Shown here one piece after another: positions 24,605 through 32,589 of a stretch of 34,534 nucleotides of DNA. The stretch spans positions 1-34,534 of the forward strand of contig NZ_VKHP01000078.1 in NCBI RefSeq assembly GCF_010811875.1. The letters run 5' to 3'. The notes below the pieces were generated by a model. The model did no database searches. It was not told the DNA's origin and saw nothing but the letters and a program-made list of their open reading frames with translations. This stretch comes from Bradyrhizobium uaiense. GTDB taxonomy: Bacteria > Pseudomonadota > Alphaproteobacteria > Rhizobiales > Xanthobacteraceae. Position 1 is the stretch's first letter; every line of letters begins with the position of its first letter. The position numbers and the translations under genes are program-made.

Positions 24605-26338
24605 ATGTTTCGGAATTCGATCAGGCAGAGGATCGTCGGCATCGCCGCAGGACTGATCGTCCTCGCGGTGATCACCTCGCTGCTGTCCATGGTGATGGCA
24701 GGCCAGGTCGGCCATCTCCTGGACGAGCTCACCAATCGCTATATCCCCGCCTACGGCCATCTCGCCCGCGTCAACATCCGCTCGCTGGAGCGGTCCTTGG
24801 CGATGCGCCGGATGATGATGGCCAAGATGCAGGCGCCGGGCGAAGACGGCGGCTACGCGGCGGCGCGCAAGACCTTCGACGAGATCGAGCCGGCGATCAA
24901 GCGCGAGGCCGACGCCGCCCGCGTGCTGATCGATGCGATCATCGGCGATCCGTCGACGCCATCCGACAACGCCGCCCTCGGGCGGCTCGATGACCGCATC
25001 GACAATGCCGTCAACGACCTCCTGATGCGCCTGAACGCCGAGAACAAGACACTGCTCGAGCAACTCGATGCTCAGGAGTTCGCGGCCGCAAAAGCGACCA
25101 CGCTCCGCGCCGACGTCCTGCGCGACGACTTCAGCAACAAGATCGAAGGCATCCGCGCCGACATGCTGGCCCAGGTCGCCTCGGCCTCGGCGAAGGTGAT
25201 GAGTGCCCAGCAACGGGCGATCATCATCTCCGGCATCGTGACCGCGATCGCCGCGATCCTCGGCTTCGTGTTCGCAATGCTGGTCGGCAGCGGCATCACG
25301 CGCCCGGTGATGCGGCTGCTGGAGAGCACCCGCGAGGTCGAGGCGGGCCGCCTCGACGGCGCCATCGCCATCACGACCCAGGACGAGATCGGGCAGCTCT
25401 CCGCCGCCTTCAACCGCATGATCGAGACGCTGCGGCACAACCAGCGCATCCGCGAGACGTTCGGCCGCTACATCAATCCGCGGATCGCCGAGGGACTGCT
25501 CGAGCAGCCGGCGGTCGCCGCCACCGAAGGACAGCGCCGGATCATGACGGTGATGTTTTGCGACATGAAGGGCTTCACCAGCCTGAGCGAAGGCGTGACG
25601 CCGCGCGGCCTCGTCAAGATCATGAACCTCTATCTGTCGACCATGTCCGCGCCGGTCCATGCGCATCGCGGCATCATCGACAAATACATCGGCGACGCCA
25701 TCATGGCCTATTGGGGTCCCCCCTTCGTCGAGGAGGCCGAGCAGACCCATCTGGCGGCGCTTGCCGCCATCGACATGATCGGCCAGGTCAACCAGCTGCG
25801 CAAGGATCTGCCCGAGCTGCTCGGCGTGCGCGCGATCCCGGCCGACTGCGACATCAGGATCGGGATCGCCACCGGCGAGGCGCTGGTCGGCAGCATCGGC
25901 TCCGAATTCATGATGAGCTACACCGTGCTCGGCGATACCGTGAACCTCGCCTCGCGGCTGGAGGGCGCCAACAAGTTCTACGGCAGCCGCAGCCTGATCT
26001 CGGAGGCCACCGCCAGCGCCTGCGCCGCGTCCATCGAGCTGCGCGAGATCGACCGCCTCGTCGTCGTCGGCCAGACCCAGCCGGTCGCCGTGTTCGAGAT
26101 CATCGGCAAGAAGGACGAACTGACGCCGGCGCAGGCCGAGTTGCGGCAGCATTATGCGGACGGTCTCGCCGCCTATCGTGCGCAGCGCTGGGACGACGCC
26201 GAGCAAGCCTTCGCCGCGGCGCTGGCTGCGGCGCCGGGCGACGGCCCGTCGATCGCCATGAAAGCGCGCGTCGCGAGCTTCAGGCAGAATCCGCCGGCGG
26301 CGGATTGGGACGGCGCCTGGCACCTGGAGCAGAAATAG
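24605..26338 (+). CDS. membrane-bound class III adenylate cyclase with HAMP domain
   Basis: The 577-residue protein has a first membrane segment (about residues 10-32), a helical periplasmic sensor of about 170 residues, a second segment (about 206-228), HAMP (about 229-282), a CHD cyclase domain (about 310-490) and a C-terminal Ala-rich helical tail resembling one TPR. The cyclase residues are intact: metal-binding Asp320 (MFCDMKGF) and Asp364 (KYIGDAIMAYWG), purine-specifying Lys360 with Asp444 (LGDTVNLASRLEG), and Arg451. Lys/Asp at the purine site indicates ATP rather than GTP as substrate. I chose the ATG at 24605; a GTG at 24551 would add 18 residues and lacks a ribosome site. It probably makes cAMP in response to an envelope signal. 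Confidence 0.93.
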   Translation: MFRNSIRQRIVGIAAGLIVLAVITSLLSMVMAGQVGHLLDELTNRYIPAYGHLARVNIRSLERSLAMRRMMMAKMQAPGEDGGYAAARKTFDEIEPAIKREADAARVLIDAIIGDPSTPSDNAALGRLDDRIDNAVNDLLMRLNAENKTLLEQLDAQEFAAAKATTLRADVLRDDFSNKIEGIRADMLAQVASASAKVMSAQQRAIIISGIVTAIAAILGFVFAMLVGSGITRPVMRLLESTREVEAGRLDGAIAITTQDEIGQLSAAFNRMIETLRHNQRIRETFGRYINPRIAEGLLEQPAVAATEGQRRIMTVMFCDMKGFTSLSEGVTPRGLVKIMNLYLSTMSAPVHAHRGIIDKYIGDAIMAYWGPPFVEEAEQTHLAALAAIDMIGQVNQLRKDLPELLGVRAIPADCDIRIGIATGEALVGSIGSEFMMSYTVLGDTVNLASRLEGANKFYGSRSLISEATASACAASIELREIDRLVVVGQTQPVAVFEIIGKKDELTPAQAELRQHYADGLAAYRAQRWDDAEQAFAAALAAAPGDGPSIAMKARVASFRQNPPAADWDGAWHLEQK

Positions 26339-26356
26339 CGCCGCGCGAGTCGTCGC

Positions 26357-26743
26357 TTACAGTTGCGCCTCGATCGCCAACTTATCGATCACTGACCAGA
26401 CCTCCACGATCTTGCCGTCACGGAATTCATAGAACACGTTCTCGGTAAACGAGACGCGCCTGCCATCGACATCGAGGCCGAGGAAACTTCCCTTCGGCGA
26501 ACAGTCGAACGCCAGCCGGCTCGCGACACGTGACGCATCCGCAATCAACAGCACGACGTCAAAGCGAAGGTCGGGGATGTCGCGGAAATCCTGCTCCAGC
26601 ATCGCACGATAGCCTGACAGCCCGAGCCGCCGGCCGTTGTAGGACACGTCGTCGCCGACGAATTGGCCAAGCTGGGGCCAGTCCTGCCGGTTCAGACAGG
26701 TGACGTAGTTCCGGTAGATCTCGGCGAGGTCCGTTTTCACCAT
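26357..26743 (-). CDS. SnoaL-like/NTF2-fold polyketide-cyclase family protein
   Basis: The 128-residue protein has the NTF2/SnoaL pattern: an N-terminal helix (DLAEIYRNYVTCLNRQDWPQLGQFV), DDVSYNGRRLGLSGYRAMLEQDFRDIPDLRFDV, then strands ending FTENVFYEFRDGKIVEVWSVIDKLAI. Members include cyclases, isomerases and many proteins of unknown activity; no substrate is implied here. The start at 26743 has AAGGA 8 bases upstream; the frame extends to 26854, but the extension would cover the palindrome. A perfect 16-bp palindrome lies 54-69 bases upstream, so the gene is likely under a dedicated repressor. It converges on the cyclase gene. Confidence 0.85.
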   Translation of the reverse strand: MVKTDLAEIYRNYVTCLNRQDWPQLGQFVGDDVSYNGRRLGLSGYRAMLEQDFRDIPDLRFDVVLLIADASRVASRLAFDCSPKGSFLGLDVDGRRVSFTENVFYEFRDGKIVEVWSVIDKLAIEAQL

Positions 26744-26796
26744 CGCTTGTCCTTGTCGCTGCGCGCCAGACAGACACTGAAGATATGCTTGCGATT

Positions 26797-26812
26797 CTAA
26801 CATCGATGTTAG
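26797..26812. promoter_or_regulatory. perfect 16-bp palindrome, probable repressor operator
   Basis: CTAACATCGATGTTAG is symmetric over its full length and lies 54 bases upstream of the SnoaL-like start codon, about where a -35/-10 region would be. Size and symmetry suit a TetR- or MarR-type dimer. No regulator gene is adjacent. Confidence 0.5.
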
Positions 26813-26944
26813 TTTTCGGCTCCATCGTTCGATAGCGCGAACAAAACGGCGCACACGCGCAAGCTCGAGGTCCGGAAGCGACAGTGCGATTGCCGCATCG
26901 GCAACAATTTTTCAGAACGCGCGGAATGTCTCCCGCGACCGGGA

Positions 26945-26963
26945 GTTAGTGCTTCAGACTAAC
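26945..26963. promoter_or_regulatory. inverted repeat before the TPR-protein gene
   Basis: GTTAGT and ACTAAC flank 7 bases, ending 29 bases before the start codon at 26993. The half-site GTTAG is shared with the palindrome at 26797-26812 but arranged outward, so a common regulator is possible but unproven. Confidence 0.3.
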
Positions 26964-26992
26964 GACTGTCCATGTCTACTCGGGAGGTGCGC

Positions 26993-27607
26993 ATGATCAA
27001 GTCATCGATGAAGCTCGCAATGCTTGCGGCAGTTCTGACAGCGCCGATCATCCTGTCCCCACACCAGGCCGCCCTCGCCGCCGGCGGAGGCGGTGGTGGC
27101 GGCGGAGGAGCAGGCGGCGGAGAACTCTATGGGTCGAGCTATAGCACCCCCGCGCCGGCCTATCCCCAGCAGAAGGACAGAAAGACCACGCACAGGGTGA
27201 AGAAGCCGATCAAGCAATCCGGCTTCGATGATCCGGCCTTCCGCGATAGCTATCGCGCGGCCTATGCGACGATCTACGAACGCAACGACTACGCCGCCGC
27301 TATCGATCAGCTGCATGCGCTCGGCCGCGACGATCATCCGAACGTCGCCAATCTGATCGGCTACTCCTATCGCAAGCTCGGCGACTACAAGCAGTCGCAG
27401 GTCTGGTACGAGCGCGCGCTGAAGGCTGATCCGAACCATGTCCTGACCTGGAACTATTACGGCCTGTGGCAGATCGAACAAGGCAACCGCGATGCCGCGC
27501 AGTATCACCTGAGCCGGATCGCCGCGATCTGCGGGACCGACTGCGAGGAATATCGCTCGCTGGCGGCGGCGCTGGAGAAGCCGCCGGGGACGAGCCTGGT
27601 CTACTGA
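26993..27607 (+). CDS. secreted TPR protein with N-terminal poly-glycine
   Basis: The 204-residue product has a signal peptide (cleavage near ALA-A) followed at once by a Gly-rich run of about 14 residues and a Pro/Lys-rich linker. One to two TPR units follow at about residues 80-160 (YATIYERNDYAAAIDQLHALGRDDHPNVANLIGYSYRKLGDYKQSQVWYERALKADPNHVLTWNYYGLW). A Cys pair lies near the C-terminus (ICGTDCEEY). TPRs mediate protein contacts in the periplasm; the partner is unknown. I chose the ATG at 26993 because GGGAGGT lies just before it; an ATG at 26972 would add seven residues. Confidence 0.83.
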   Translation: MIKSSMKLAMLAAVLTAPIILSPHQAALAAGGGGGGGGGAGGGELYGSSYSTPAPAYPQQKDRKTTHRVKKPIKQSGFDDPAFRDSYRAAYATIYERNDYAAAIDQLHALGRDDHPNVANLIGYSYRKLGDYKQSQVWYERALKADPNHVLTWNYYGLWQIEQGNRDAAQYHLSRIAAICGTDCEEYRSLAAALEKPPGTSLVY

Positions 27608-27657
27608 GCGAGCTTGCGGCCCGCATGCGCGAAAGCGATATGCGGGGGAAAGGCCGG

Positions 27658-27686
27658 GCCCGGATGTCGTTGTCGCTCGTCCGGGC
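27658..27686. repeat. REP-like imperfect palindrome
   Basis: GCCCGGA and TCCGGGC arms flank a 15-base loop, in the gap after the TPR-protein gene. CCCGGA arms of this sort are typical of short dispersed palindromes in Bradyrhizobium, and the element at 30820-30922 uses similar arms. I see nothing else in the 250-base gap before the decarboxylase gene. Confidence 0.45.
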
Positions 27687-27861
27687 TGCGCCTTTGGGCC
27701 GCGCTTGTCGCTTGCCCTCGGTTCGATCTGGATGTTCGCAGAGGCCGCGCCGTGAGGGCCGAGGCTCCAAAAAGCCAATTCGATGCGTTGCGCTCCCCAT
27801 TGTCATCTGTTTGTCATGAATTGTGCCGACACGTCAGCGCCGGACCAGTTCGGGGACACGC

Positions 27862-30219
27862 ATGGACTATTTCAAACGCTTCAACTTCCTGTTCGCCGCG
27901 CCGGTTTTCGAGGCCGACGACCTCGAAGGCATCCGATTCAACCAGATCATCGCCGAAATCGAGCGTTCCGGCTTCGAGGTGGTCCGCGCCCGCAAGCTGG
28001 AAGATGCCGAGATCGCGGTGCAGACGGATGCTGCGATCGGCTGCATGGTGGTCGACTGGGGCAAGAAGGGTCTTGAGGGCAAGACCGCGGCGCTGATCAA
28101 CCTGATGCGCCGGCGGGGGCTGGACTTCCCGATCCTGCTGCTGATCCGGCGCAAGCGGTTCGAGGACCTGCCGGTCGAGGTGCTCGATTTCATCGACGGC
28201 TACGTGTTCCTCTCCGAGGAAACCCCGTCCTTCATCGCCAAGAACCTGATCTCCAGGCTGAAGCAATATGCCGAGAACCTGAAGACGCCGTTCTTCGGCG
28301 CGCTGGTCGACTATGCCGAGGAAGGCAACCAGCTCTGGACCTGCCCGGGCCACAATGGCGGCGTGTTCTACAGCCGCAGCCCGATCGGCCGGGTGTTCGT
28401 CGAGCATCTCGGCGAAGCCGTGTTCCGCGACGACCTCGACAATTCCGTGCTCGACCTCGGCGACCTCCTCACCCATGAGGGGCCGGCGCTGCGGGCGCAG
28501 AAGGAAGCGGCGAAGATTTTCGGCGCCGAGAAGACCTATTTCGTGCTCAACGGCACCTCGACCTCCAACAAGGTTGCGCTCGGCTCGCTGGTCACCGATG
28601 GCGACCTCGTGCTGTTCGACCGCAACAATCACAAGGCGGCCCATCACGGCGCGCTGCTGATCGGCGGCGGCATCCCGGTCTATGTGCCGACCGTGCGCAA
28701 CGCCTGGGGCCTGATCGGCCCGATGCGCTGGGACCTGCTCGATGAGGGCGCACTGCGTGACCACATCCGCAAGCACCCGCTGGTCAAGGACGAGAACGCC
28801 TGGAAGAAGGAGCGCCCGTTCCGCGTCGCCGTGGTCGAGCAGTGCACCTATGACGGCACCATCCACTCCGCCGAAATGATCCTGAAGCGGATCGGCCATC
28901 TCTGCGACTACATCCTGTTCGACGAGGCCTGGGCGGGCTTCATGAAGTTCCACCCGATCTATGCCGGCCGGTTCGCGATGGGGCTCGCCAATCTCGGCCC
29001 CGAGGCGCCCGGCATCATCGCGACGCAATCGACCCACAAGCAGCTCGCGAGCTTCTCGCAGGCCTCGCAGATCCACATCCGCGACCGCCACATCAAGGGC
29101 CAGAAGCGCCGGGTCGAGCACCGCCGCTTCAACGAAAGCTTCATGCAGCACGCCTCGACCTCGCCGTTCTACCCGATCTTCGCCTCGCTCGACGTCGGCG
29201 CCCAGATGATGAAGGGCCGCTCCGGCGAAGTCTTGTGGGACGACACGATCCGGCTCGGCATCGAGCTGCGCAAGAAGATCCGCGCCGTCAAACGCGAGTT
29301 CGAGGAGAAGGAAACGCGCGCGGAGCGGCGCTGGTTCTTCGAGCCGTTCGTGCCGGACCGCGTGATGATTCCGGACGTCGCCCGCGAAGGCGGCGTGCAC
29401 AACGTCGCCTGGGAGACGATCTCGACCGATCAGCTCGCGACCAATCCGTCCTACTGGCAGCTCAGTCCGGGCCAGACCTGGCATGGCTTCCCCGAGCTGA
29501 CGGAAGGCTTCGCCATGACCGACCCGAACAAGCTCACTCTGCTGACGCCGGGCTTCGATCACGCCACCGGCGCCTATGCCGATCACGGCATCCCCGCGCC
29601 CGTGGTGGCGCAATATCTGCGCGAGAACCAGATCGTCGCCGAGAAGAACGACCTCAACTCCCTGCTGTTCCTGCTGACACCAGGCGTCGAGGCCAGCAAG
29701 GCCGGCACGCTGGTGTCCGGGCTCGTCGCCTTCAAGAAGCTGCACGACGACAACGCGCTGGTCGAGGACGTCATCCCCGAATTCTTCCGCCGCCGCCCGC
29801 AGCGCTACACCGGGGTGCGGCTGCGCGACCTCTGCGGGGACATGCACCGCTTCTTCCGCGACGGCGGCGTCAGCACGCTGCAGGCCAAGCAATTCCTGCC
29901 CGAGCATCTGCCGGAGATCGCGATGTCGCCGCGCCAGGCGGCGCAATATCTGATCCGCAACGACGTCGACTATCTGCCGATCGACCAGATCTTCGGTCGC
30001 ATCGCCGTGACGCCGTTCGTGGTCTATCCGCCCGGCATCGCGACCATCGTGCCCGGCGAACGGCTGTCGGAACGCAGCAAGCCGATGATCGATTATCTCA
30101 AGATGTTCGAGGCGAGCTTCAACGCCTTCCCCGGCTTCGAGGTCGAGGTCCAGGGCATCTACAAGGAGATCGACGAGGCCGGCCGCATCCGCTTCTACAC
30201 CTATGTCGTGTCCGAATAG
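27862..30219 (+). CDS. Orn/Lys/Arg decarboxylase (PLP-dependent, fold type I)
   Basis: The 785-residue protein is a large basic-amino-acid decarboxylase. It has an N-terminal wing domain (about 1-130), the PLP major domain from about 140 (TCPGHNGGVFYSRSPIG) and a C-terminal domain to the end. The cofactor lysine is Lys393 in STHKQLASFSQAS. TSTSNKVAL and the acidic FDEAWAGFMKFHP segment before the lysine are also as expected. Such enzymes make agmatine, cadaverine or putrescine; the substrate cannot be read from sequence alone. The start is the ATG at 27862 with GGGGA upstream. The acetyltransferase gene begins 18 bases after its stop, so the two are almost certainly one operon. Confidence 0.93.
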   Translation: MDYFKRFNFLFAAPVFEADDLEGIRFNQIIAEIERSGFEVVRARKLEDAEIAVQTDAAIGCMVVDWGKKGLEGKTAALINLMRRRGLDFPILLLIRRKRFEDLPVEVLDFIDGYVFLSEETPSFIAKNLISRLKQYAENLKTPFFGALVDYAEEGNQLWTCPGHNGGVFYSRSPIGRVFVEHLGEAVFRDDLDNSVLDLGDLLTHEGPALRAQKEAAKIFGAEKTYFVLNGTSTSNKVALGSLVTDGDLVLFDRNNHKAAHHGALLIGGGIPVYVPTVRNAWGLIGPMRWDLLDEGALRDHIRKHPLVKDENAWKKERPFRVAVVEQCTYDGTIHSAEMILKRIGHLCDYILFDEAWAGFMKFHPIYAGRFAMGLANLGPEAPGIIATQSTHKQLASFSQASQIHIRDRHIKGQKRRVEHRRFNESFMQHASTSPFYPIFASLDVGAQMMKGRSGEVLWDDTIRLGIELRKKIRAVKREFEEKETRAERRWFFEPFVPDRVMIPDVAREGGVHNVAWETISTDQLATNPSYWQLSPGQTWHGFPELTEGFAMTDPNKLTLLTPGFDHATGAYADHGIPAPVVAQYLRENQIVAEKNDLNSLLFLLTPGVEASKAGTLVSGLVAFKKLHDDNALVEDVIPEFFRRRPQRYTGVRLRDLCGDMHRFFRDGGVSTLQAKQFLPEHLPEIAMSPRQAAQYLIRNDVDYLPIDQIFGRIAVTPFVVYPPGIATIVPGERLSERSKPMIDYLKMFEASFNAFPGFEVEVQGIYKEIDEAGRIRFYTYVVSE

Positions 30220-30237
30220 GCGAACGGACGCAACACA

Positions 30238-30798
30238 ATGGAGAATGATCACAAGGTCACCGTCCGTCCTTCGCGCGACAGCGACGTCGATGCGATGCTG
30301 TCGATCTATCGCCACCACATCCGCCACGGCATCGAGGAGAGCGTCGACGACAGCGGCACGCCGGAGCCCGACGACCTGCGCGACCGCCGCAAGAACCTGC
30401 GCAACACCCGCCTGCCCCATCTGGTCGCGGTGTGCGACGGCGAGGTGGTCGGCTACGCCTATGTCGTCCAGTACCGCAAGCGCCCGGCCTATCGCTACAC
30501 GGTGAAGCATTCGATCTATATTCACCACCGCTTCACCGGCAAGGGCGTCGGCGGCCGGCTGTTGCAGGAGCTGGTCGACACTTGCGCGGCAACCGGCTTC
30601 CGCCAGATGATCGGCTACATCGACAGCGATAATTCCGCATCGCTTGCGCTGCACGAGCGTTTCGGCTTCGCCCGCGTCGGCCATTTACCGGGTGTCGCCT
30701 ACCGCTACGGCCACTGGTCCGATACCGTGATGGTGCAGCGCTCACTCGCCGCCGGCGCCACCACCCCGCCCCCGCCCGCGCCGCTGTCGCGGCGGTGA
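30238..30798 (+). CDS. GNAT acetyltransferase, phosphinothricin-acetyltransferase-like
   Basis: The 186-residue protein has the GNAT fold. The acetyl-CoA pyrophosphate loop is RFTGKGVGGRLL (the Q/RxxGxG/A motif), preceded by the beta-strand HSIYIHHRF and followed by IGYIDSDNSASLALHERFGFARVGHL, the segment typical of Pat/Bar-type N-acetyltransferases. The tail of about 15 residues is Pro-rich. Its position 18 bases after a basic-amino-acid decarboxylase gene suggests that it may acetylate the amine product, although Pat-like enzymes usually act on amino-acid analogues. Substrate not established. Confidence 0.88.
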   Translation: MENDHKVTVRPSRDSDVDAMLSIYRHHIRHGIEESVDDSGTPEPDDLRDRRKNLRNTRLPHLVAVCDGEVVGYAYVVQYRKRPAYRYTVKHSIYIHHRFTGKGVGGRLLQELVDTCAATGFRQMIGYIDSDNSASLALHERFGFARVGHLPGVAYRYGHWSDTVMVQRSLAAGATTPPPPAPLSRR

Positions 30799-30819
30799 CG
30801 GGGGCGGCCCTCCGCCTCC

Positions 30820-30922
30820 CGTCATTCCGGGGCTCGCGCAGCGAGAGCCCGGAATCCATTTCACCACACATTGTGCGGCCAAATGGATTCCGGGTTCGTG
30901 CTTCGCACGCCCCGGAATGACG
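30820..30922. repeat. nested palindromic REP/MITE-like element
   Basis: The ends CGTCATTCCGGGG and CCCCGGAATGACG are perfect 13-bp inverted repeats. Inside lies a second perfect pair of 14 bp, CCCGGAATCCATTT (30848-30861) and AAATGGATTCCGGG (30881-30894), plus small hairpins at each shoulder. The element has no coding content and sits between convergent genes, as REP-like elements often do. I recognise its arms as common in Bradyrhizobium intergenic DNA. Confidence 0.75.
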
Positions 30923-30969
30923 ACGGGGAGAAACAAGGTTCGCTTCAACGGCTCGGCCGTACGCCCAGC

Positions 30970-31191
30970 CTACTCCAGCGTGAAGCCGACCCGCAGCGTC
31001 ACCTGGTAATGCGCGACCTTGCCGCCGTCGATATGGCCACGGGTCTGCACCACCTCGAACCATTTCATTTCCCGGATCGTCTTCGACGCGCGGCTGACCG
31101 CGTTCTCGATCGCCGCCTCGATGCTCTTGTCCGATGATCCGACCAGTTCGAGGATCTTGTAGACGTGATCCTTGTCGTGGGTGGCAGGCAT
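30970..31191 (-). CDS. dodecin family protein
   Basis: Dodecins are ~70-residue proteins that assemble into hollow dodecamers binding flavin, or CoA in some cases, as storage and buffering. The 73-residue product fits in length and sequence: HVYKILELVGSSDKSIEAAIENAVSRASKTIREMKWFEVVQTRGHIDGGKVAHYQVTLRVGF, with the flavin-stacking Trp in KWFEV. The start at 31191 has a strong GAGGAGG site. It diverges from the HdeD-like gene, and a FixK/FNR box lies almost exactly midway between the two start codons. Confidence 0.93.
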   Translation of the reverse strand: MPATHDKDHVYKILELVGSSDKSIEAAIENAVSRASKTIREMKWFEVVQTRGHIDGGKVAHYQVTLRVGFTLE

Positions 31192-31303
31192 GTCGACCTC
31201 CTCTGTGGATGCGCGATCCGGACAATTTGCGGGTCAATCCGGACAGTCTTCGTCTGATGCAAACCGGCCGTCGTCGAACGAATGCTGCGCGGCAACACAC
31301 CGA

Positions 31304-31317
31304 TTGATTTGAATCAA
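31304..31317. promoter_or_regulatory. FixK/FNR-type box between dodecin and HdeD-like genes
   Basis: TTGATTTGAATCAA is a perfect TTGAT-N4-ATCAA palindrome. It lies 112 bases from each start codon (31191 and 31430), so it could activate either gene or both. With a -41.5 geometry, starts would be near 31269 (minus) and 31352 (plus). Confidence 0.7.
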
Positions 31318-31429
31318 CGTGTTGCGGCGGCTTGGGTGCCACCATGCAGTTGATGCCAACCAAGAAGCCGCCTTGTCCGCGCCTTGACCTATGGTAGCAT
31401 GGTTTGGTCCAGTATTCGGGAGCGATACG

Positions 31430-32011
31430 ATGTCAACAACGTCCAGCTCACCCGCCACGCCGCCTCACAGCCTCGGATCCGGGCTTACCAGCCTTCGCTC
31501 CAAATGGGGCTGGATTGTCGCCCTGGGCGTGATCTACCTGATCGCCGGCGTGCTCGCCTTCGGCAGCGTGCTGTTCGCCACCGTCGTCAGCGTGCTGTTC
31601 GTCGGCGCCATGATGATCGTCGCGGGCGCCGCCGAGATCGTGAACGCCTTCCAGTTCAAATCGTGGGGCAAGTTCCTGTTCTGGCTGCTGCTCGGCGCAC
31701 TCTATGTCGTCGCGGGCTTCATCACCTTCGAGAACCCCCTGCTCGCCGCGGCGACGCTGACGCTGTTCCTCGGCATCGCTCTCGTCGTCTCCGGCATCGT
31801 CCGCATCTTCCTCGCCTTCGGCATGACCTCGGAAGCGCCGTGGGGAGTGGTCGCGATATCAGGCCTGATCACGCTCGTGCTGGGCGCCATGATCCTGGCG
31901 CACTGGCCGGTATCCAGCCTTTACGTGCTCGGCATCTTCCTCAGCGTCGACCTGATCTGCGCCGGGGTGAGCTGGATCAGCATGGGCATGGCGCTGAAGC
32001 GCAAGGTGTAA
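31430..32011 (+). CDS. HdeD-like (DUF308) membrane protein
   Basis: The 193-residue protein has about six hydrophobic segments arranged as DUF308 repeats (GVIYLIAGVLAFGSVLFATVVSVLFVGAMMIVAGAAEIVNAF, then GALYVVAGFITFENPLLAAATLTLFLGIALVVSGIVRIFLAF, then GLITLVLGAMILAHWP). E. coli HdeD aids acid resistance at high cell density; most relatives are uncharacterised. I chose the ATG at 31430, with GGGAG upstream; an ATG at 31391 would add 13 residues. After the gene the 197-base gap contains a short direct repeat of CCGGCGCGGC and nothing else that I can support. Confidence 0.88.
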   Translation: MSTTSSSPATPPHSLGSGLTSLRSKWGWIVALGVIYLIAGVLAFGSVLFATVVSVLFVGAMMIVAGAAEIVNAFQFKSWGKFLFWLLLGALYVVAGFITFENPLLAAATLTLFLGIALVVSGIVRIFLAFGMTSEAPWGVVAISGLITLVLGAMILAHWPVSSLYVLGIFLSVDLICAGVSWISMGMALKRKV

Positions 32012-32208
32012 TTCGGAAGCCGCAGTCGGACCGGCCGGCGCGGCCCAACGCCCGGCGCGGCAAAAAAGGGCGCGAGCCCTCGTGCCTTCACGTTGTCGTG
32101 TCCCCATCGCCAAATCGCGATTTCCCTCTCGAACCCACTTCCATCCGGCCCCGTCCAATCGGCGAGCGGGCCATTCCGGTATCGCCGAACCGAAGGATGG
32201 AATTTCCA

Positions 32209-32526
32209 ATGTCGATGCGATCGAGATTTTCGTCAGCAACATTGTTCACCGTCGCGAGCACCACCACGTTCGCGGCAACCACGGTGCTGGCCACGACGGC
32301 GCTGACGACCACCGCGGCCCATGCATTTCAGCCGCGCATCGTTCCGCCCTGCAGCTTCTTCCTGTACACGGAAGGATGCGGGCAGCCCGTCCCGCAGGCC
32401 GATCCGGGCCGTGCGCGCAACCGCGACATCTCGCCCGCCTACATGAAACAGTCCGATCCGCGCTACAATCAAGGCCTGCTGAACGCAGGCGGAGGTGGCG
32501 GAGGCGGCGGTGGCGGCGGTCGTTAG
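32209..32526 (+). CDS. small secreted protein with C-terminal poly-glycine
   Basis: The 105-residue product has a long Thr/Ala-rich signal peptide (cleavage near AHA-F, about residue 39). A mature domain of about 50 residues follows with two Cys (PPCSFFLYTEGCGQPVPQ), probably a disulfide, and then a run of about 11 Gly before a final Arg. No family recognised. I chose the ATG at 32209, with AAGGA upstream; further in-frame ATGs lie at 32197 and 32215. A GC-rich hairpin follows. Confidence 0.7.
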   Translation: MSMRSRFSSATLFTVASTTTFAATTVLATTALTTTAAHAFQPRIVPPCSFFLYTEGCGQPVPQADPGRARNRDISPAYMKQSDPRYNQGLLNAGGGGGGGGGGGR

Positions 32527-32533
32527 CGAGCGA

Positions 32534-32562
32534 GGGCGGGTTACGTCAGTGCTAACCCGCCC
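32534..32562. terminator. hairpin between convergent genes, probable two-way terminator
   Basis: GGGCGGGTTA and TAACCCGCCC form a perfect 10-bp stem with a 9-base loop, 7 bases after one stop codon and 27 bases from the other. A short T-run (32577-32580) lies downstream on the plus strand, but not directly. Confidence 0.5.
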
Positions 32563-32589
32563 GACAGAGCGAACCCTTTTGACGTCGCC

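Noticed and set aside
24353..26323. Long minus-strand open frame opposite the adenylate cyclase gene
   Set aside because: Its composition is that of antisense to a GC-rich gene, it has no recognisable domain, and the plus-strand gene has intact catalytic motifs.
27608..27861. speF-type RNA leader upstream of the decarboxylase gene
   Set aside because: I could not recognise the conserved stems; only a REP-like palindrome is visible.
27814..30684. 956-codon minus-strand frame opposite the decarboxylase and GNAT genes
   Set aside because: It is antisense to two clearly conserved genes and its product looks like random His/Arg/Asp-rich translation.
31384..32526. 380-codon plus-strand frame running through the HdeD-like gene into the poly-Gly gene
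   Set aside because: Only its last ~105 codons look coding; the rest overlaps the HdeD-like gene in another frame.
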